Shown here one piece after another: positions 11,930 to 23,559 of a DNA stretch of 64,000 bases. Source of the stretch: Anopheles merus (taxonomy: Eukaryota; Arthropoda; Insecta; Diptera; Culicidae); NCBI RefSeq assembly GCF_017562075.2, contig NC_054083.1:4134045-4198044 (forward strand), read 5' to 3'. A model generated the notes under the pieces. That model ran no database searches. It was not told the origin of the DNA and saw only the letters and a list, made by a program, of their open reading frames with translations. A program made the position numbers and the translations under genes. Numbering within the stretch: the first letter of the stretch is position 1; every line of letters begins with the position of its first letter.

Positions 11930-12248
11930 ACACCCTCCCCTCTGGTATTTTTGAAGATTTTTTTCTTCTTGAAACAAAAAAAAAACAATCGCTCACATGG
12001 AGACCCGCGGGAGAGTGCAAAACGGCAAAGAAAAAAAAACACACACAAATCTCCTCATCCCCATGGTGTTTTTCGCAAGGTGATCCCGTTGGAGAACGCG
12101 AACGCAAAAACACACACACACAGCCACGCACGCACCCAGGCAAGCACAGACTCACACCCAAACCTCCTCCTCGTGTGTTTTCGCAAGGTGATTCCGTAGG
12201 AGATCGCGAAACAGCAAAAAAACACACACACAATCACGCACGCATGCA

Positions 12249-12302
<54 letters not shown>

Positions 12303-12605
12303 CCCTTCCCCCTCTCTTGATGTTTTTTGCAAGGTGATCCCGTAGCCGGTCTCATGGTACAGTCGTCAACTCGTACGACTTAACAACATGCCCGTCATGG
12401 GTTCAAGCCCCAAATAGACCGAGCCGCCATACGTAGGACTGACTATCCTGCTATGGGGAAATCAATAAGTCACTGAAAGCCAACCCCACAAGTGTGTTGC
12501 CAGGCCTTGACCGGCATCGGTTGTTGAGCCAAAGAAGAAGAAGAAGATCCCGTAGGATCTGGTTATGCGAGGCGGCAAAAACACACACCCCGGCAGGCAA
12601 TTGAC
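11930..12605. repeat. CA-rich minisatellite with (CA)n tract (copy 1)
   Basis: Loose tandem units share the core GCAAGGTGATCCCGTAGGA, at 12075, 12183 and 12329, each followed by CGCGAA..CAAAAACACACAC and CACGCACGC runs. A pure (CA)n tract lies at 12251-12299. The right edge is CCCGGCAGGCAATTGAC (12589-12605), the exact complement of 50792-50808 at the left edge of the third copy. The Cys-Val open frames here are artefacts of the CA repeat. Confidence 0.85.
12346..12545 (+). mobile_element. SINE200-like tRNA-derived SINE (copy 1)
   Basis: Exactly 200 bp, flanked by a perfect 10-bp target duplication GATCCCGTAG (12336-12345 and 12546-12555). The 5' half has a pol III A box (TGGTACAGTCG) and B box (GGGTTCAAGCCC), as in tRNA-derived SINEs. 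The 3' half (AAGTCACTGAAAGCCAACCC, GGCCTTGACCGGCATCGG, GTTGTTGAGCC) ends in AAG repeats, as I remember for Anopheles SINE200. The unoccupied target is visible at 51050-51059. Confidence 0.9.
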
Positions 12606-14416
12606 AGCTAAACTGACGGCGCCGGAGGAGGAGAAACGGGCGCCCAACGTGTATGGCTCAGGCGCCCAACGGAAGACATGATTGGCGTGGGGGGGTACGG
12701 ATGAAACGGACCCCCCGTTCTTTCGTGTATTGTTTACATTAGTTTATCCGGTATTTTTCATTCGGGTTGTTTATCAACACAGTGTATTTCAATTTACCGT
12801 TACTTTATTGAAAAATAAAATATTCTAAAAATACACTATTTTCATAAAACCTTATTCAGCGCACGAAAACGGTTATCACAGAGATTTCCAGCATTCACCT
12901 GATTAAATTAAACTATAAAACATAAAATAAGTAAAGAAAGTTATTTGCATTTCGTACAAATAAAGCGTTGAGAATGCAATACATTACCATTATCAACATG
13001 TTTGTTCTATTCAACATGTTCAAACAACATGTTGTAGCCGCCTAAAACAAACATGCCTCCAGTTGAAATGAAAGTATGACGACGAACGTGCAGGAGTTGC
13101 GTCGTCATCGAGGGCTAAGCCAGCTTCATCGTTTTGGCAGCATTCCGTTAACCAGATGTGATTGTCCTTCGTTATGAAGTGTAACTAACCGACGGTACAT
13201 AATATGGCATTGATGAGAACGGCTTATCTGAAACTAAAGAAAAAGAATAATATCAGTCAAATGCATTTAATGCTGATCATTCGTGATCGTTTCTTGGATG
13301 TACAAAGGAATAATGGGGACATTTTTACATATTTTTTCATTGCACGCTTCCTACTCGCACCAGTGTAACTAACACCCAATACTATGCCATAGATTTGGGC
13401 GCGTTGTTGCGTACCTGTGGGCACGGCAAGTTTTTACACTCTCGGAACGTCACCTCTGTGGCTCAAACATCTGTGCTAGCGTTTCAGAGCGCAAATATCG
13501 TCTTGCAATCATAACGCGTCTACCACGTCCATTAGTTCGGCGTACGTTTGCTGCAGGTGGTTGCTATCCGCTTGGGCTTGCTTCAATATGCTGCGCTTCG
13601 TGCGGTGGTGATGATCTTTTGTTACCAAATTACTGCGACTTCCGGACGGGTGTGAGAGTCAGCTGTAATCCTCACAGCACAACTGAAATAGACAATATAA
13701 GAGAAAAATACTGTTAAAGGAGCGCAATCCATGTTAAACATTAATTTTAATTATATTACTTTAATCGTCAATTGTCTTTCTCTTACATTTTACGCTGTCA
13801 CTAATTTTGGTAGCTTAGGTAAGCTAACAGTACGACGATGATCTGGATACCGCCAATCACCGGCTCGTAGATTCGTGAACGCATTCATCATCACTGAAGA
13901 TTTGGTACCTCCATAACAGTCCGCCTCAGACGACGAAATTATTAGCAGTTGCGATCTGATACACAACGCCTAAACGCGATGAGAAAAAAAAACACATAAA
14001 AAACGTTTTAGATGAAAAAAATAATGTCGGTTTGGCTTAATAAACATTAAAATTAAATGTTATTTTGCTTTTTCGCACGGCATATTAGCTGAAATGAAAA
14101 AAAAATAACATTACTAACCAGTTATCATACTGTCTTTATATTACTTTAGTACTGACTTACTCGGACTGACTTAGGTCAGACTTACTTAAACTTTGCTTCA
14201 ATTTAGCATGGGTCCAAGTTCCAGCCGATATGCATGTTGGTGGCGAGTAACTCGTAAACACCAAGAAAAGGTACATAAAACGCGGGTACGTGAGCTTGGC
14301 GACATTCGGTAGCACAAGCAACAGGCACAATATTCGACATCACACCATATCCTATTCCTTCTTCCACAAGTCCTTTAACTCCTCCCACTCATTCATAAGT
14401 CCTGCTCGAAATGCAG
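12606..14416. other. noncoding interval upstream of DUF4806 gene B (copy 1)
   Basis: No supported gene. Three copies of AACATGTT lie around 12997-13036. Compared with copy 2 this interval has many one-base gaps (for example TATCCGG for TATCCGTG, and GCGTTGTT for GCGTTTGTT), suggesting poor base quality near a contig end. A minus-strand stretch encoding a 37-residue helix-like peptide (in copy 2 ending at 43835) is too short to call. Confidence 0.55.
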
Positions 14417-14423
14417 TATAAAA
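14417..14423 (+). promoter_or_regulatory. TATA box of DUF4806 gene B (copy 1)
   Basis: TATAAAA followed by GGGC, about 30 bases before an initiator-like TTAGTTC, and about 150 bases before the ATG at 14575. The same arrangement occurs in copy 2. Confidence 0.65.
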
Positions 14424-14574
14424 GGGCTAACACTTCGCTACACAATTTTAGTTCAACTTCAGACTCCAAAGTTAATACATCGTGTCAGTGCCTCGTGAAA
14501 AAGTGTCCAAAAGTGTCTTTTGTGTAAATTTGAAAATATTAGTGCAATTTCGTACATTTTGCAAAAGTTACACC

Positions 14575-16247
14575 ATGTCGACGCAAGATAAACTAACGTG
14601 TCTTCGATTGGAGGAAGAAGTTGTGGAAGTCTCAAGTACCACTTCCTCTACAAGTGATGCCTTCGGCCATTGCGGGTGTGCAGTCGTTTCGTCATTCAGA
14701 TGTGCCAGTCCGTGTTGTTGGACAACTTCCGACGACAAGTGCAGTGTCATCGGTGGTTCCGGTTGCCGTTCCTCGTGCCATTCGTCCTCCCGGCTTGCCG
14801 GTCCGTGTTGTTGGACAACTTCCGACGACAAGTGCAGTGCCGACGGTGATTCGGTTGCCGTTCCTCGTGCCATTCGTCCTCCCGGCTTGCCGGTCCGTGT
14901 TGTTGGACAACTCACGACAACAAGTGCAGTGCCTTCGGTGGTTTCAGTGGCCGGTCAGCGCGCACGGCTCAGTCAACAAAGAATGCCAGTTCGTGTTGTG
15001 AACAGGTGAAGGTAACGGATGCAGTGTCAGCGCTGGTCTCGAGTGCCGGTGATGGTAATCATCATCGGTCAACATTACCTGGTGTTGCTGCACCATTCCG
15101 TCCGTTAGGCCAGCAACATGGACAGCAACCGTCAACTAGTACTGCTGCGCCATCATTGGTACCGGTTACTGATGCTCTACCGCAGCAATCAGGCATGAAG
15201 ATCGGTAGACAACAGGCATTGACGGGATCTGCAGTACCATCGATTGGATCGTTTGCCGAAGTTCATGCTCCGAAGAACCAGCGTGGTATGAAGACCACTG
15301 TGTAAGACAACAATTACCCACCAGTGCTTCTGCATCGGTGATAGCGGCTGCTGGAGGATCTGTTTGTGTTGTGAGCCGTACACCAGCCAAAATGATCAGC
15401 GTTAATGTTCAAAAACCATCAACGAGTACTGCTATATCTGAGCAATCTTTTACGGTGTTCCTAGCCAGATCCGACCGCCAGGCAAGATAGTTGATGGTGG
15501 AAACCAAGAGCCATCGACAAGCACCGGTACATCGAACTAAAGACTGAACGAGCAACTGGGGTGTTGTGATAAATTTGCCTGAAAATATAACCAGGAAAAG
15601 TGATCAGAAACCGTCAACGAGTTCTGCTACGTTTTCGGTGTACGAACCTGTGCTGCCTTCGTCGCCAATAATGATGATCACCGACGATGAACACCAGACT
15701 GCAGCAGGAGCAAAACAAACAGTCCTTTCAATTACTTCAGCAGAGCATTCTGGAAGCTGCTGTCTCTTTGTCGGATGATGTTAATGAAAATAGATGCACG
15801 CAGCGCTCAGATATTGGTGATTTTAAATGAGCAGTCCACAATACTGAATCCTATGAAGGGTATAAGAAGAAATGCGCAGAGTTTAGCCATGGAAAAAATC
15901 GGAAATGAACAACAGTTTGATGCTTTTGAAGCAAAATAGCTGAAGATGATTTTGCATTTTGCAGTTATACTCAAAGGATAGATGCAGATATCAGCAGCCA
16001 GGATGCCAACAACAGGATGCATGAGGCTTTAGACGTGTTGTTTGATAGGAATTTTCTTGCACGGTGTAGCTGGGAAGGATCGTCAGGAAAAAAATAGCTT
16101 TTAGTAAATACCGAAATACAGTGCGCTTATTTAAGTCTATCGCCACAAACCACGTAGGAATAGAAGTAGATATAGAATATGTTAAAGAATATTTAAACAG
16201 AAACTGACGCATGCACCGGCAAGAGTAAACATGCAGGGAAATGTTAA
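14575..16247 (+). pseudogene. DUF4806-domain protein gene B, frameshifted copy (copy 1)
   Basis: This is the counterpart of the long frame at 44902-46586. Here the frame is broken many times, starting with a two-base loss near 14630 (GGAAGTCTC against GGAAGAGTCTC). Losses in short runs near 15300, 15450, 15535, 15770 and 15940 follow. The number and type of gaps fit long-read errors near the contig end rather than natural decay. The three 93-bp repeats (31 residues, PVRVVGQLPTTSAV core) are still visible at about 14700-14975. Use copy 2 for the protein description. Confidence 0.8.
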
Positions 16248-16718
16248 AACAAGCTGCCATAGAAGGAAGAAATAAAAATATATTTATTTAATTAAATTGC
16301 TCTACCTATTCATAGTTGCCGTTACCGCATCGCCGTTATATATTACATATTATTTATTGATAAAAACATTGCTTTCCATTTTTATTATTGTAATGTACTA
16401 TTGATACTATATTACAGCTTTTATCTATCTTAAGAAACTTCGAAGCAGTCCTTGCGTCTGATAGAAAAACAATTTCTAAATCCTGAAATGGTGAAACACC
16501 AACGTAATATCTTGAAAATGAAATGAAAGATTGTTAAAACACTTTACCAATTGATAATAACCAAGAACTTAAACCAAATATACAAAAATACATACATACA
16601 TCAAACATACATGTACATTTAAACATAACATTTAAATTCTTATAATAACATAACGGCCAATCTTATAAAAGGTAAAGGTAAAACCTCTTTTAGGTTAGTC
16701 AAATTTTATTATTTATTT
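16248..16718. other. AT-rich 3' interval between convergent genes (copy 1)
   Basis: It separates the 3' ends of DUF4806 gene B and the transposase. An AATAAAAATA signal lies near 16270, and TTTATT (a minus-strand polyadenylation signal) near 16711. No gene. Confidence 0.6.
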
Positions 16719-17303
16719 TCACTTCATAATATGTCTATAAAAGGTACAATTACATAATTACTATCATCAGTTTTAATTGCAACTAATTTACACTTTATAT
16801 CTTCTATCAAAAATACCATCTCTTGTGTAGAAAGATCGTTCACTTCAGCTTCATAAATGTCTTCCATCAATGGCGAAGAACAATATTTATCGGACTAATT
16901 ATGTTACAAATCCATTCGTTAAATGCTAATAACAGATCCTACTTTTGTTGCCTAAAATATTGAACAATGTAATTATCTTTTGCTAGAAACCAATTTGCTG
17001 AGAAGTGGATAAAATGTTGGTATTATAATTTACATGCAGTTCTACTCCTTTTTTTACGTGCTCCAAATAAGGGTATGAGTTATTCTTGCCGTTCGAGATT
17101 TCGAAGATTGTTCCGATATTTTATTTGCAGCCTGCCCAAACAACCTGCTTGACCGTTACGAAGTGAATTTTTAACATGAAATAATGTACCTTCAAAACGA
17201 TTAAGATGACATATTTTTAGAACTCCAAATTTGTCCACATCTTCGAAAACATGAACCAAACTATGTACATTGCTAGTCAAACGGTGTTCACCGTAAATGA
17301 CAC
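16719..17303 (-). pseudogene. CACTA-like transposase, 3' part cut by the gap (copy 1)
   Basis: Matches the C-terminal part of the transposase at 47065-47654, with several extra one-base gaps relative to copy 2. Its sequence stops at 17303, exactly where the N gap begins; the corresponding base in copy 2 is 47654. Confidence 0.8.
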
Positions 17304-17403
17304 NNNNNNNNNNNNNNNNNNNNNNNNNNNNNNNNNNNNNNNNNNNNNNNNNNNNNNNNNNNNNNNNNNNNNNNNNNNNNNNNNNNNNNNNNNNNNNNNN
17401 NNN
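17304..17403. other. 100-N scaffold gap
   Basis: Exactly 100 Ns, the usual placeholder for a gap of unknown size. Left of it is the duplicated block; right of it is an unrelated non-LTR element on the minus strand. The adjacency is therefore not proven. Confidence 0.99.
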
Positions 17404-17650
17404 AAAAAATCACCTTTAGGACAATTTCGCTCCTGGCATAAACAGCTACACCTCCTATATGACGTAAGTGGGACAACACGACACAACCCTATAACCATTA
17501 ATATGAAACTGCTGAAATGCTTCTTCCTCAATCACATGAGTTTCAGAGATTAAGACCAGCAACGGTTGAACTTTCTCTACTGTCTCACGAAACATGGCGT
17601 AGTTGGACGAAAGACCGGCTACATTGAAATATAAAATCTCTCTGAACCGT
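17404..17650 (-). pseudogene. non-LTR retrotransposon ORF2, endonuclease start, cut by the gap
   Basis: On the minus strand ILYFNVAGLSSNYAMF, then LVLISETHV and INGYRVVSCC, match the opening of an AP-type endonuclease of a non-LTR element (the ETH motif holds the metal-binding Glu). The frame runs into the gap at 17404 with stops near the end. The remaining endonuclease and the reverse transcriptase are not in the window. Confidence 0.7.
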
Positions 17651-17670
17651 CCTAACTCCTCCCCTACCTG

Positions 17671-18995
17671 CTATTGAGAAAGTTGCATACGCCTTTCTAT
17701 CTGTTTTTTAAACATCGGACAATTATAATCATTGGCCGCATGTCTTACATAGTTTAAGGTTTCTAACAGAGTTGCTAACACGCAATTCACACATTTCAAA
17801 GAAGATGAAGTACATTCAGACGTTTTGTGTTCATCACCACATTTTGAACAAGCTTGCTTATTCTTGCACTCGGTGCTCTTGTGATTAAATTGACCACAAC
17901 CATAACACCTCATAACATGCACGGACTTCGAAATTTTACACCTATCAAATCCACATTATTTTTCCTAATTTTGCCAGACATAGGTCAGACTCATAATCAA
18001 TTTCCAAGACCGCATTATATTTTTGGTACTTGTAAATTTATTTTCAAACATTCCTATGACCTTGACCTGTTTCCAGGGTATTCCTCATTTTGAGATTTTA
18101 AAAGATCTACTAAATGTGAGTCAGTGTATTTTTCGCTCATCCCAATTATCTTTACACGTGACAATGGTAAATCCGTTGCATACTCATCTCCCAAAATGTT
18201 TTCTACTTCTTCCTGAGTTCATCTAATTTAACCTGAGCAGAACATTGAACATACACCTGACCGTCCTTGCCGTTACGGAATTCCGACACCTTCTGCTTCC
18301 TTGGATCCAGCTTAGCGCGAAGGTCAGCTCTTGTCTTATCACAAGATTGACCACCTTTGGTACAATAACCAGAGTCTTACTATTCTTATTTTTGTTTGCC
18401 AAAATGGGTTCACTAACCTTGTCAGAAATCTTGGGCGTCGAATTAACATTCCCCGTGTCAAAACGATTAATAATGGTTTGAACATTACTGTTCCCACTAT
18501 TCGTCCTTTTTCTTTTCTTAGTCACTGTAGCCCAACTTTCATCCTCTACTGTTTCTCTGGCCTTAGTATCGTCAAAGGTTGCACGCAAGGCTTCCTTTGC
18601 CTTATTTGAGCATTCTACCGCACTCAAGCTTTCACGCAATGTTTGGTCCAATTTGCGTTCCACTTGTGCGCAGAGCTCAGTTTTTAGAGCCTCGATTCCC
18701 TTTTTCAAGGCACTCGAGATCCATACACTCACATTCGACTCCAATTTTTTATGGATTGTGTGAGTAAATCGTACGATCCACTCACATCTACATCCATACC
18801 TGCCAAGCCCGATTTGTGTTCTAAACATCTATCACACATATACAGCACATTCTTATTCTCATTGATTATTTTGGCCGCTGTTTTCGAGAGAGAGGGGGTA
18901 ACGCAGCGACGATGAAAGTTGCCACCACATTTCCCCGCACACAAAATTGGGTCATCGTTTATTAAAACAACGGCGGAGCATGCTAAACACTCCAT
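17671..18995 (-). pseudogene. non-LTR retrotransposon ORF1 (PHD-like finger plus CCHC knuckles)
   Basis: It starts at the ATG at 18995 with a PHD-type Cys/His pattern (CLAC, CAGKCGGNFHRRC, CDRC) in the first ~60 residues. A charged middle with a KKRKR cluster follows. At the C-terminal end are gag-type zinc knuckles CYGCGQFNHKSTEC and CSKCGDEHKTSEC and a partial third. The N-terminal finger, the middle and the knuckles lie in different frames, with frameshifts near 18760 and 18330 and stops near 18060, so it is dead. Knuckle arrangement fits the Jockey/I/R1/CR1 group at large; I do not assign a clade. Confidence 0.75.
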
Positions 18996-19415
18996 GCCGT
19001 AAAAACAAAATTCGGGCGAGCTGTTTTAGAGTTAAAAAAAATTATCACACAGACATGAAAAAAGGTAACAGCAAATGCACACAAACACTACTCTACTACA
19101 GCCTGCGATATCAACGCTTACACTCGTGTAAACGTCTTGACAAACGGACAACGATACGTATGTCTAGCACGAACACAAACACATACCGAGTAAAGATTAA
19201 TCACTTTCGACAACGCAGTGACGCTGTCGACCGAGATACTTCACCCGTGTTTTATATTCACAAAACAATAATACAAATACTAAACAATGATACCGCAGGT
19301 AGCACTAACATTAAGTACAAGTAGAACAAAACAAAATAACACTTAGCTCTCTATTTCACAAGTTTTCACAGTTCACAAACGGGAGACACATTCACAGGAC
19401 TGCACTTGTCACCAT
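18996..19415 (-). other. probable 5' UTR of the non-LTR element
   Basis: Lies upstream of ORF1 and ends abruptly at about 19415, where BEL/Pao coding sequence begins on the other strand. No coding frame. The boundary is an estimate from where recognisable pol sequence starts. Confidence 0.45.
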
Positions 19416-21836
19416 TCACCTCATGGCAACAGAGAAGGTACTTGGTATGTGGTGGAACACAGGGACAGATGTGTTCACATTCAAGGACTCTCCGAGATAT
19501 GAGCCGCAAACATTGCTTCAAGGAGGTTTACCTACAAAGAGAGATATTTTAAGAATATTGATGTCAATATATGATCCTTTGGGGCTTATTGGCCACCACT
19601 TAATGTACCTGAAAGTCTTACTGCAAGAAGTGTGGCGCGCAAAGATCCAATGGGACGAGAAAGTTACTGGCAATCTGCTTGTGAAGTGGCAAACTTGGGC
19701 ATCCATTCTGCCCAGCATACAGTTAGTAAGCATTCCGAGATGTTATCGTCAAGCCGTAAATATAAATCACTGCAACATAGAACTGCATGTTTTCTGTGAT
19801 GCCAGCGAATACGGAATGGCTGCTGTTGCCTATTTAAGGTTTGAGGAAGATGGGTTGATAGAGTGTGCGCTCGTCGGCTCGAAAACTAAGGTTGCTCCTT
19901 TAACCTTTACGTCGATACCGACGCTTGAGCTTCAAGCAGCAGTAATAGGAGCACGCTTAGCCCAGACGATAAAGAGCTCACATCGGCTGCACATCAATCG
20001 TGAAGTATATTTCACAGATTCACGTACGGTTATAAGTTGGATAAATGCAGACCATAGAAGATACAGCCATTTTGTGGCCGTACGAGTTTGCCAAATCGTC
20101 GAGATCACGAATGCTAGTGACTGGTGGAATTGGGTATCCACTAAGGGAAACATGCCGATGAAGCACAAAATGGCAATGGCAGAAAGTACCGGAACTCTGC
20201 CCGACTGGCAGATGGTTCCGTGGCCCTGACTTTCTATGGGAGTCTATCAGCAAGTGGCCAAACAATCAAAATCAAGCAGGAGAGTCAGATGAAGAAATGC
20301 GTCATACTTTGCTTCATCACTCGATTAACACTTCGACTATCGAGTTCACTCGATTTTCTAAATGGCACAGATTGGTAAGGGCTGTTGCGTATGTTTACCG
20401 CTTCTTTAATAACTGCCGAAAAGAAAGAATAAAGCAGCAAGGAGGGTTAACGCATGATGCATTGGAACGAGCTGAATACGCAATTTACAAGCAAGTAGAG
20501 AAAGATCACTAGGAGGATGATATTAGTTTACTCGATGATAGTGACCTACAAAAACATCCGTGGAAACAGCCACTTAACAAAGCAAGTCCGATGTACAAAC
20601 TGAGCCCGTTAATCGACAAACAAGGAGTGCTGCGTATGAAAGGGAGGATTGATAAACGCGTGTGGGTTGGCGATGATACCAAGCGACCAGTTATCATCCC
20701 AAATCAGCATTATGCAACCGGCCTGCTGATTAGTTGGTACCATCACAAATATCGACATGCCAACCATCAAACGGCGATTAACGAAATAAGACTCAAATAA
20801 CATGTTCCACAACTTAAAGCCACTTATAACCGAGTAAGACGGTGTTGTCAATACTGCAAAGTGCGACGTGCTACACCACAAAATCCTGCAATGGGAGATC
20901 TCCCGTACCAACGGCTAGCTGCGTTTCAACATCCTTCTCGTACACGGGTGTTGACTATTTCGAACCGATGGAAGTCGCAGTCGAAGACGACCGAAAAACG
21001 GTGGGGAGTGATTTTCACCTGCCTCACCACCAGAGGAATTCACATCGAGGTTGCGCATAGCCTCTCTACGGACTCTTGCATCTTTGCTATCCGCAACTAC
21101 ACAGCGCGGAAGGGAATGCCGTTGGAGTTCATTAGTGACCGGGCACTAACTTTGTAGGTGCATCGCGAAAGCTCAAGGGAGAGCAGCGGCGCTGATTGAT
21201 GCAGAACGGTTGATGGCAGAATTTGTACAGCCTGGGACGAGATGGGTGTTTAACCCACCTGCCGCACCGCATTTTTTGGTGGGTCATGGGAAAGACTCAT
21301 CCAATCGATAAAAAAGACGCTTTCCTCCTTCAATCTTCCCCATCACCCTACCGACGAGCTGCTCCGGGCTAGGTTGAGTGAGTAAGTAGAGTTGATTATG
21401 AATTCGCGACCCTTGACAGACATTCCGTTAGAAAATTAATCCGAGTCCCCACTAACACCAATCACTTCATTTTAGGTAGCTCTAATGGAAATAAGCCACT
21501 ATTGCCGTTTGACGATTCGATCCATTTGATGCGTAAATCCTGGAAATCGGCACAATAGTTGCAGATATGTTTTGGAAGCGATGGGTTTCCGAATACCTAC
21601 CAACATTGACGAGACGGACAAAATGGCACCAGCCTACGAAACCAATAGCTGAGGGCGATTTAGTATTGATAGGACACGATAACCCACGAAACTGCTGGCC
21701 TAGGGACGCATTGTGAAAGTGTGCCGAACGGCCGACAATCAGGTACGGCGCGTGACCGTACAGACTGAGAGTTGGATGATAGAGAGACCTGCGGTAAATA
21801 TAGCTATTTTAGACGTCGGCACAACGTAGGTAAGCC
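19416..21836 (+). pseudogene. second BEL/Pao retrotransposon, pol 3' part
   Basis: The open stretch at 19423-20229 carries the RT/RNase H region (YDPLGLIGHHLMYLKVLLQE, FCDASEYGMAAVAYLRF, FTDSRTVISWI). After a stop and frameshifts the integrase follows, with a zinc-binding region (HHKYRHANHQ, CCQYCKVRR). All three catalytic positions remain: TGVDYF (Asp near 20952), EFISDRALT (near 21133) and GGSWERLIQ (Glu near 21280). A C-terminal domain (KWHQPTKPIAEGDLVLIG, VRRVTVQTE) ends near 21836. It is a different lineage from the BEL at 1881. Protease, most of RT and the 5' LTR are missing where the non-LTR element abuts it. Confidence 0.9.
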
Positions 21837-21863
21837 ACTGAGAGCGTCATACCGGGGGGAGTA

Positions 21864-22255
21864 TGTCACATGTAACTGTGCCGACAAACCGCGTGCCTCT
21901 TCTATGGCACACGCAAACCAAAACAAACAGATAATGACAGGAGATGGGTGTAAACATCTCGGCTGTCAAAGTCGATGTTCGAAATTCGGATATCGGGAAA
22001 AGGGCAACGTTTGCTGTGTAACGCGATGGCGCAACGGCCATCGCGGGAAGAAAGGGCTTAAATAGACCGTGCGCAGGATAATCGGCCTCTTTCAAATACT
22101 AGCGAACGACAAAGACCGCGTTTTTAAAACTACAAGATTATTAATTGCGTTCGGTCGAGCCGGTGTAATAATGCAAATTGTACGTTGGTGAAAACGGTCG
22201 TTACTTTTTTCATTTTTGCTATCGTCGAGGAGCCGACGAAGTTGCTTTCACTACA
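21864..22255 (+). repeat. 3' LTR of the second BEL/Pao element
   Basis: The purine tract CCGGGGGGAGTA precedes TGTCACATGTAA at 21864. The proposed end TTTCACTACA at 22255 gives TG..CA termini and 392 bp. No second copy is in the window, so the right end is an estimate. Confidence 0.65.
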
Positions 22256-23559
22256 ATATACAAATGATTACAACAAGTAATTACAAAGAGAAAAATATTG
22301 TTGAAGAACAAGTAACAGATACCCAAATAACCAAATCGTCCTTAACCCACTGTAAAACCACTTCAAACCCACGGGGGTTTGTGGTGGTCGATACAGTCGT
22401 TAACCCACAAATTTTAGAACAATCGGAGCTACCAGTTCCGATCCGATGGATTTATCTTGCCCACTCTTATCCCACATTTTCCAAAAATGCTTTGAGGAAA
22501 AGTTTGGTAAAGGGTTGGCTAAGGTCTATATGCTGGACAGGATTTTAACTCCTCGGTTGATTAAATTCATTCACTAACATCACTGCACTTTAACTTCAGC
22601 AATATTATTGGTCTATAAACTATGCACTGACCTGCGAAATGGAAGAGTTCATTCGCAAGTAAACAAAACACATATACACATATTACATGACTGTTTTACA
22701 ATAAACCAACTTAAACACACACGTTTAATTGCTTCCTTTGCACAATTAAAAACACATTTAACACAGGTGAAACATGTTGAGCAAATAAATTGCCCGTGTA
22801 TAAAAATCTGACTTCAACAACATTGAAGTGGCTGCTTCTGTGGCCGTGTGGCTTAACCCACTAAACTGATAGTTTTTTAGCTTTGTTTGATGGAACTGGA
22901 TTTTTAGTACAAGAAATTGGTGGTGTTTTCGTTATCTCGGTTATTTGGGATAGTTTATTACTGCTAGACAAAATGGAAATAAATAATGAGATTTCTTGCA
23001 ACGATAATCATGCAACCGAGCCAAAACATATAAAGAGAAGAAAACGTAGCATTAAATCAAAGATTAATTATATAAATGAATCAAACAATGAATTATATTG
23101 CCAGGATAAAAAGGCTAGAAAAATGAATTATTCCATATTATGAGAAGAAAATGTAAAAGAACTAAAAAGAATTATTGGTTACCAAAAATATCTAAAAGGG
23201 CTCCTAGTAAAATTTCATAATGTTATCTCCATGCTAAAAGTCATAATATCTATAAAAGCAGAAAACCCAAGAAATGAACCTATCAAACGAAGTATAGGAA
23301 AATCTAAATATTGTAGAAGGAAACTAAATATTCCAATTCTTTATCTTTATACAATAGATCTATTTACACGAAATATTACCCACCTTTAGAGTTATGAAAT
23401 GATCTTATAAAAAAAACCAAACAAACAAACAAAAAAAACATAACTAAAAACAATTTTAATCGATTGAATAAAAACTTCGAGTAATTTCGTTATTTACGTT
23501 ATTATATTCCATTATTACGTTATATTGAAAACAAAAATAGAACCAGTTTATAATATTGA
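22256..23559. other. AT-rich stretch, probable decayed gypsy remains
   Basis: No convincing gene. Short lysine-rich frames (for example 22978-23143) lead into recognisable integrase sequence, so part of this may be decayed pol of the same element. I cannot support more than that. Confidence 0.4.

Larger units (their letters stand above)
1..17303. repeat. 17.3-kb duplicated block, copy 1
   Basis: This block matches 30311-47654 along its whole length in the same orientation. The offset drifts from 30310 at the left end to about 30351 at the right, because the copies differ by small indels. Nearly all differences I found by eye are one-base changes in homopolymer length; the exception is the cluster at 8889-9100. 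Copy 1 begins at the window edge, so its true left end is unknown, and it stops at the N gap. It may be a recent segmental duplication, an allelic haplotig, or an assembly duplicate. The sequence alone does not decide. Confidence 0.95.

Noticed and set aside
12055..12355. Cys-Val-rich small proteins on the minus strand (also at 42366-42608 and 50765-51154)
   Set aside because: They are translations of the CA/GT microsatellite and differ in frame among copies.
12346..12420. Possible tRNA gene
   Set aside because: A and B boxes are present, but the cloverleaf is poor. The sequence continues into a SINE 3' half with AAG tail and target duplications, so it is the SINE head.
12997..13036. Three AACATGTT palindromes as a p53-like response element
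   Set aside because: Close to the half-site but with C at the first position, no nearby gene, and chance occurrence in AT-rich DNA is plausible.
22978..23143. Envelope-like frame with a dibasic RRKRS site upstream of the errantivirus-like integrase end
   Set aside because: Envelope would lie downstream of integrase, not upstream. The frame is short and has no signal peptide or membrane segment.
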